Origin: Acidobacteriota bacterium
Lineage (GTDB): Bacteria; Acidobacteriota; Terriglobia; UBA7540
Direction of reading: 5' to 3'
Assembly (NCBI GenBank): GCA_003224665.1
Contig: QHZM01000159.1
Coordinates: 1 to 7,207 of the forward strand
Length of the DNA stretch: 7,207 nucleotides
The position numbers and the translations under genes were made by a program. Below, piece after piece: positions 4,368-7,207 of this stretch. Numbering within the stretch: the first letter of the stretch is position 1; the number at the start of each line of letters is the position of its first letter. The notes beneath the pieces are model-generated. The model was not told the origin of the DNA, ran no database searches, and worked only from the letters and a program-made list of their open reading frames with translations.

Positions 4368-6350
4368 TTGCAACTCGACTTGCTTGGTGAACGCCAGAGG
4401 ACTCACTTCTGCGGCGAGGTTCACAAGTCCCACGCCGGCCAGAATGTTTTTCTCGCAGGGTGGGTGTATCGGCGGCGCGACCTGGGGAACCTCATCTTCC
4501 TCGACCTGCGAGACCACACCGGCTTGACGCAGGTGGTTGTGAACCGCGAAGTGAGCGCCGTCGCCCACAGCAGGGCTGAAGAAGTCCGCGGCGAATTTAT
4601 CGTCGGGGTCGAGGGCGAAGTCGTCCTGAGGGCCCCGGAAACCGTCAATTCCCAAATTCCCACCGGCGAAGTCGAGGTGCGGGCGCGCACCCTCCTGATC
4701 CTGAACGAGGCAAAGACGCCGCCATTTCCGATCGAGGATGAAATCCGGACCAGCGAGGAGGCGCGACTGCGCTATCGCTATCTCGATCTCCGGCGCGGGG
4801 ATATGCAGCGCAATTTGCGCCTGCGCCACCGCGCCCACCAGACGATCCGCCAGCACCTGAGCGAGTTGGGATTCGTCGAGATCGAAACGCCGTTTTTGAC
4901 ACGCTCAACGCCCGAAGGCGCGCGGGACTACCTCGTGCCCAGCCGCCTGCAGCACGGGCGCTATTACGCCCTGCCGCAATCCCCCCAGCTCTTCAAGCAG
5001 CTTCTGATGATTGCGGGCTTCGATCGTTATTTCCAGATTGTACGGTGCTTCCGCGACGAGGACTTGCGCGCCGACCGCCAGCCGGAATTTACCCAGTTGG
5101 ATATCGAGATGGCTTTCCCCCAGCGCGAAGTCCTCTTTGACATCATCGAGCGCTTGATGGAAAAGCTGTTCGCTCTTGTGGACGCCAAAGTCAAGCGGCC
5201 GTTCCCGCGGCTGAGCTATGACTCCGCCATGGAGCGCTACGGATCGGACAAGCCGCACCTGGGCATCGGGCTCGAGTGGAAGTGCGTCAGCCTGCCGGAC
5301 GGGGCCCGCGAAAAGGTGAGGGTCGCCCAGCCGATCAAAGCGATGCGCGTTCCGGGCTGGTCCGCGGCTACGCGCAGCCAACTGGACAAACTCCAAGATC
5401 TCGCCCGGGAGAACTCCGCCGACTGGTTTTCGAACGTGAAGGTAGGGAACTCGGAAGTCCAGTCGCCGCTTACAAAAGTGTTCGGCGAGGAGGCCCTGCG
5501 GTCCATTGTTGCCGCCACTCAGGCTGCGCCAGGCGACTTGGTCCTGTTGCTGGGACTCCGGGCGGAAACCGCGCCTCCCGGCTCGCGCGATCGCCTGGAC
5601 AAAGCCTCGGGCGAAGTTCGATTGGAAGTCGCGCGCAAGCTCGGCCTGGCCAAATCGGGTACGTGGAACTTTCTCTGGATCGTGGACTTCCCGATGTTTG
5701 AATACGACGAAAAAGAAAAACGCTACGCGGCAGTCCACCACCCGTTCACGTCTCCGCGGGAGGAAGACCTGGAGAAGCTCGAGAGTGATCCGGCAGCCGT
5801 CAAGGCTCGCGCTTACGATCTGGTCCTGAACGGGTGGGAACTCGGCGGCGGCTCCATTCGTATGCACCGCCGTGATATTCAGCAGAGGGTTTTTAAGGTG
5901 CTGGGTTTGACCGACGAGCAAGCACGAGAGCGTTTCGGCTTCTTTCTGGACGCGCTCGAATACGGCGCGCCGCCGCACGGAGGGATTGCGCTCGGGTGTG
6001 ACCGCATCGTCGCGCTGATGGCCGGCGAGTCGAATATCCGCGAGGTCATCGCGTTCCCGAAGACCGCCAGCGCCGTTGACCTCATGTGCGACGCGCCCGC
6101 TCCCGTCGACTACGATCAATTGGAGGAGCTCGGGCTTCTCGCAGCCTGGAAAGACGTTCGCCATGTATGCCCAAATTCCGGGTGCCAGGCTGAGATTTAC
6201 ACATGGACAACAGTAGAGACAGGCGGAGCTGGCGTCCCATTAACGTGTCCGATCTGCTCGGCCGCAATTCCGTGGGTCTTGGCGGGGACGTACTCCGTTT
6301 CAGCTCGACGTCCGGGTGAGAAAGAATGGCACATTCTCCTCAAGCCATAA
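4368..6350 (+). CDS. aspS: Aspartyl-tRNA synthetase with an extra C-terminal Cys4 segment
   Basis: The product is 660 residues, a class II synthetase charging tRNA-Asp. Domains in order: an OB-fold anticodon-binding domain (about 12-112, GWVYRRRDLG at 31-40); the catalytic core, with TPEGARDYLVPSR (181-193), ALPQSPQLFKQLL (201-213) and motif 2 FRDEDLRADRQPEFTQ (228-243); the bacterial GAD insertion (about 300-425); VHHPFTSP (456-463); and motif 3 GGIALGCDRIVALMAG (538-553). Leu39 after RRRD resembles discriminating AspRS, whereas non-discriminating enzymes often have His there, so the enzyme probably charges tRNA-Asp only. The usual AspRS end is reached near DYDQLEELGL (581-590). About 70 further residues then follow with C601, C606, C627 and C630 (CPNSGC, CPIC), unlike most bacterial AspRS of about 590 residues. 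GC at third codon positions is 38 of 69 in this tail, against 38 of 50 in a sample from the core. The start is a TTG behind a good ribosome binding site. Confidence 0.96.
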   Translation: MQLDLLGERQRTHFCGEVHKSHAGQNVFLAGWVYRRRDLGNLIFLDLRDHTGLTQVVVNREVSAVAHSRAEEVRGEFIVGVEGEVVLRAPETVNSQIPTGEVEVRARTLLILNEAKTPPFPIEDEIRTSEEARLRYRYLDLRRGDMQRNLRLRHRAHQTIRQHLSELGFVEIETPFLTRSTPEGARDYLVPSRLQHGRYYALPQSPQLFKQLLMIAGFDRYFQIVRCFRDEDLRADRQPEFTQLDIEMAFPQREVLFDIIERLMEKLFALVDAKVKRPFPRLSYDSAMERYGSDKPHLGIGLEWKCVSLPDGAREKVRVAQPIKAMRVPGWSAATRSQLDKLQDLARENSADWFSNVKVGNSEVQSPLTKVFGEEALRSIVAATQAAPGDLVLLLGLRAETAPPGSRDRLDKASGEVRLEVARKLGLAKSGTWNFLWIVDFPMFEYDEKEKRYAAVHHPFTSPREEDLEKLESDPAAVKARAYDLVLNGWELGGGSIRMHRRDIQQRVFKVLGLTDEQARERFGFFLDALEYGAPPHGGIALGCDRIVALMAGESNIREVIAFPKTASAVDLMCDAPAPVDYDQLEELGLLAAWKDVRHVCPNSGCQAEIYTWTTVETGGAGVPLTCPICSAAIPWVLAGTYSVSARRPGEKEWHILLKP

Positions 6351-6360
6351 CATGAGGGGG

Positions 6361-6380
6361 GTCGGAGCTTCAGCTCCGAC
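6361..6380. repeat. Outer left REP palindrome
   Basis: GTCGGAGCTTCAGCTCCGAC has perfect 9-base arms around TC and is preceded by a run of G (6356-6360). Together with that run it is the inverted partner of the right outer REP at 6939-6962. Confidence 0.75.
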
Positions 6381-6400
6381 AAAACTAAGGAGCAAAGAAA

Positions 6401-6412
6401 GGGCTTTAGCCC
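6401..6412. repeat. Inner left REP palindrome
   Basis: GGGCTTTAGCCC: 5-base arms around TT. The longer segment 6401-6417 matches the reverse complement of 6897-6913 at 15 of 17 bases. It lies just before the transposase ATG at 6424. Confidence 0.65.
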
Positions 6413-6423
6413 CTGAAGTTCAG

Positions 6424-6930
6424 ATGGGAAGGTTGATTCATCGGACGGCTCCCGCGTGCACCTACTTCGTGACCACAAAAACCTGGCAGAACCGTGCGGT
6501 CTTCCGTGTTTCCGAAGTGGCAGAGATTGTTGTGACACGCTTAATCACCTGTCGCGACCAAGGTGCCTACCTTCTGCATGAGTTTGTCGTGATGCCGGAC
6601 CACTTCCACCTGCTCTCGACGCCAGCCGACACGACGACGCTGGAAAAGGCCATGCAGTTGTTCAAAGGTGGCAGCTCGCACGAGATTCATCAGCTCCGGG
6701 GTCACAGGAGGCAGATCTGGCAGCCCGGATTTCATGACTGGACGATCAGAGATGGCGCGGATGACCAGGCCAGGCGCGAGTATATTTGGATGAACCCGGT
6801 CTGAGCGCGCTTGGTTGAGCGACCCGCCGATTGGTCCTACAGCTCGGCTTGCGAAAGGTTTCCATTGGATGCAAGGCCGGACAGATTCAAAATAGCTTCT
6901 GGGGCTGAAGCCCCAAGCCTGTTGCCATGA
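6424..6930 (+). pseudogene. REP-associated tyrosine transposase (RAYT, Y1/IS200-like), interrupted by an in-frame TGA
   Basis: From ATG 6424 the frame gives 126 residues up to TGA 6802-6804. YFVTTKTWQNR (14-24), the HUH nuclease motif MPDHFHLL with H60 and H62, MQLFKGGSS (77-85), and GFHDWTIRD plus EYIWMNPV (102-126) with the probable nucleophile Y120 are all typical of RAYTs. Past the TGA the same frame continues with ARLVERPADWSYSSA, the expected next block (family pattern NPVKARLVERPEDWxYSSA), and stops at TGA 6928-6930 inside the right inner REP. The full frame would be 168 residues, the normal RAYT size. The TGA stands where Lys or Arg is usual; a CGA-to-TGA change would explain it in one step. 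The catalytic residues lie before the stop, so a truncated active product is not excluded. The frame is also open upstream to ATG 6352 inside the left REP, but 6424 matches the family start. Confidence 0.85.
6901..6914. repeat. Inner right REP palindrome
   Basis: GGGGCTGAAGCCCC: 6-base arms around GA. It is the inverted copy of the inner left REP and overlaps the last codons of the full-length transposase frame. Confidence 0.7.
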
Positions 6931-6938
6931 GGTTGGAT

Positions 6939-6962
6939 GTCGGACCTAAAGCCCCGACCCCC
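6939..6962. repeat. Outer right REP
   Basis: It begins GTCGGACCTAAAG and ends CCGACCCCC. Its reverse complement matches 6357-6380 at 21 of 24 bases. GTCGG (6939-6943) pairs with CCGAC (6954-6958), but the inner stem is less perfect than in the left copy. Its end lies 12 bases before the mutL start codon. Confidence 0.7.
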
Positions 6963-6974
6963 TGAGAGCACCCC

Positions 6975-7207
6975 TTGAGTACAATCCGGATTCTTCCCGA
7001 AGCCGTGGCGAACAAAATCGCCGCCGGAGAGGTGGTGGAGCGCCCCGCGTCGGTCGTGAAAGAGCTGCTCGAAAACGCTCTGGATGCGGGCGCGACGCGG
7101 ATTGAAGTGGACGTCGAGGCGGGCGGTAAGCGCCGCATCCGCGTGGCGGACGACGGCTGCGGCATGAGCCACGACGACGCCCTGCTCGCCTTCGAGCGGC
7201 ACGCCAC
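6975..7207 (+). CDS. mutL: DNA mismatch repair protein MutL (partial, N-terminal ATPase region)
   Basis: Seventy-seven codons from TTG 6975 run to the right edge. The sequence is unmistakable MutL: VANKIAAGEVVERPASVVKE (11-30), then LLENALDAGAT and DDGCGM (59-64). These are GHKL-ATPase motifs, with catalytic E30, magnesium-binding N34 and D59 one position later than E29, N33 and D58 of E. coli MutL. The visible end, ERHA, is the start of the next conserved motif (RHATSK). MutL links MutS mismatch recognition to strand incision in the cytoplasm; whether this one has the endonuclease C-terminus cannot be seen. TTG 6975 gives the usual N-terminus (MSTIRILPEAVANK). No good ribosome binding site precedes it: only GAG in CTGAGAGCACCCC, directly beside the REP end. 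Confidence 0.95.
   Translation, partial: MSTIRILPEAVANKIAAGEVVERPASVVKELLENALDAGATRIEVDVEAGGKRRIRVADDGCGMSHDDALLAFERHA

Larger units (their letters stand above)
6353..6966. mobile_element. REP/RAYT unit: transposase gene flanked by nested inverted REP pairs
   Basis: The unit lies between the aspS stop (6348-6350) and the mutL start (6975). From the outside in, it has an outer REP pair (6357-6380 and 6939-6962, inverted, 21 of 24 identical), an inner REP pair (6401-6417 and 6897-6913, inverted, 15 of 17 identical) and a RAYT gene between. RAYTs are single-copy HUH transposases related to IS200/IS605 that are linked to REP sequences. I saw no clear target-site duplication, which fits this class because such enzymes do not usually produce one. 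The borders are approximate: the outermost bases (TGAG left, TGAG right) lie just beyond the aligned arms. Confidence 0.75.

Noticed and set aside
4905..6164. Minus-strand open frame of 419 codons opposite aspS
   Set aside because: It is the reverse shadow of a GC-rich coding region; aspS carries all motifs in its own frame, and the minus product has no recognisable domain.
6802..6804. TGA as a selenocysteine codon
   Set aside because: The position is Lys or Arg in RAYTs, not Cys, and no selenocysteine insertion hairpin is evident; a nonsense mutation is simpler.
6837..7202. Minus-strand open frame opposite the start of mutL
   Set aside because: It is a shadow of mutL and the REP sequences; the plus-strand MutL motifs are decisive.

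Overview
The window is about 7.2 kb of GC-rich DNA, almost all of it coding on the + strand. It looks like a bacterial chromosome carrying housekeeping genes. I infer an Acidobacteriota-like or similar soil or environmental bacterium. The reasons are the GC-rich codon use, the Ste24-type M48 peptidase, the gamma carbonic anhydrase-hisS-aspS-mutL order, and short palindromes of the GGGGCTGAAGCCCC kind around a small REP-type transposase. This assignment rests on general resemblance only; there is no rRNA or other decisive marker.

Layout. (1) Positions 1-285, minus strand: the first 95 codons of an MNT-type nucleotidyltransferase, cut by the left edge. (2) 286-805: a gene-free stretch of 520 bases packed with hairpins and inverted repeats. 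(3) 806-2215: a membrane M48 (Ste24/CAAX-protease-like) zinc peptidase, followed by a rho-independent terminator at 2311-2330. (4) 2397-2933: a gamma-class carbonic anhydrase-like hexapeptide protein, then hisS (2944-4281, 10-base gap) and aspS (4368-6350, 86-base gap). (5) 6353-6966: a compact mobile unit, a RAYT (REP-associated tyrosine transposase) gene flanked by two nested pairs of inverted REP palindromes; the transposase frame is broken by an in-frame TGA. (6) 6975-7207: the 5' end of mutL, cut by the right edge.

How it fits together. hisS and aspS charge tRNA-His and tRNA-Asp. Together with the carbonic anhydrase-like gene and mutL they form a co-directional run that could be one transcription unit. 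The REP/RAYT unit has landed exactly between the aspS stop and the mutL start, leaving 12 bases before the mutL TTG codon.

Most notable points: AspRS carries an extra C-terminal segment of about 69 residues with a CX4C...CX2C zinc-knuckle pattern and a codon usage unlike the rest of the gene. The RAYT frame is interrupted by a TGA that a single CGA-to-TGA change would explain, and the expected C-terminal sequence continues behind it. The outer REPs are 24-base inverted copies (21/24 identical). I found no CRISPR array, tRNA or clearly new defence system here.
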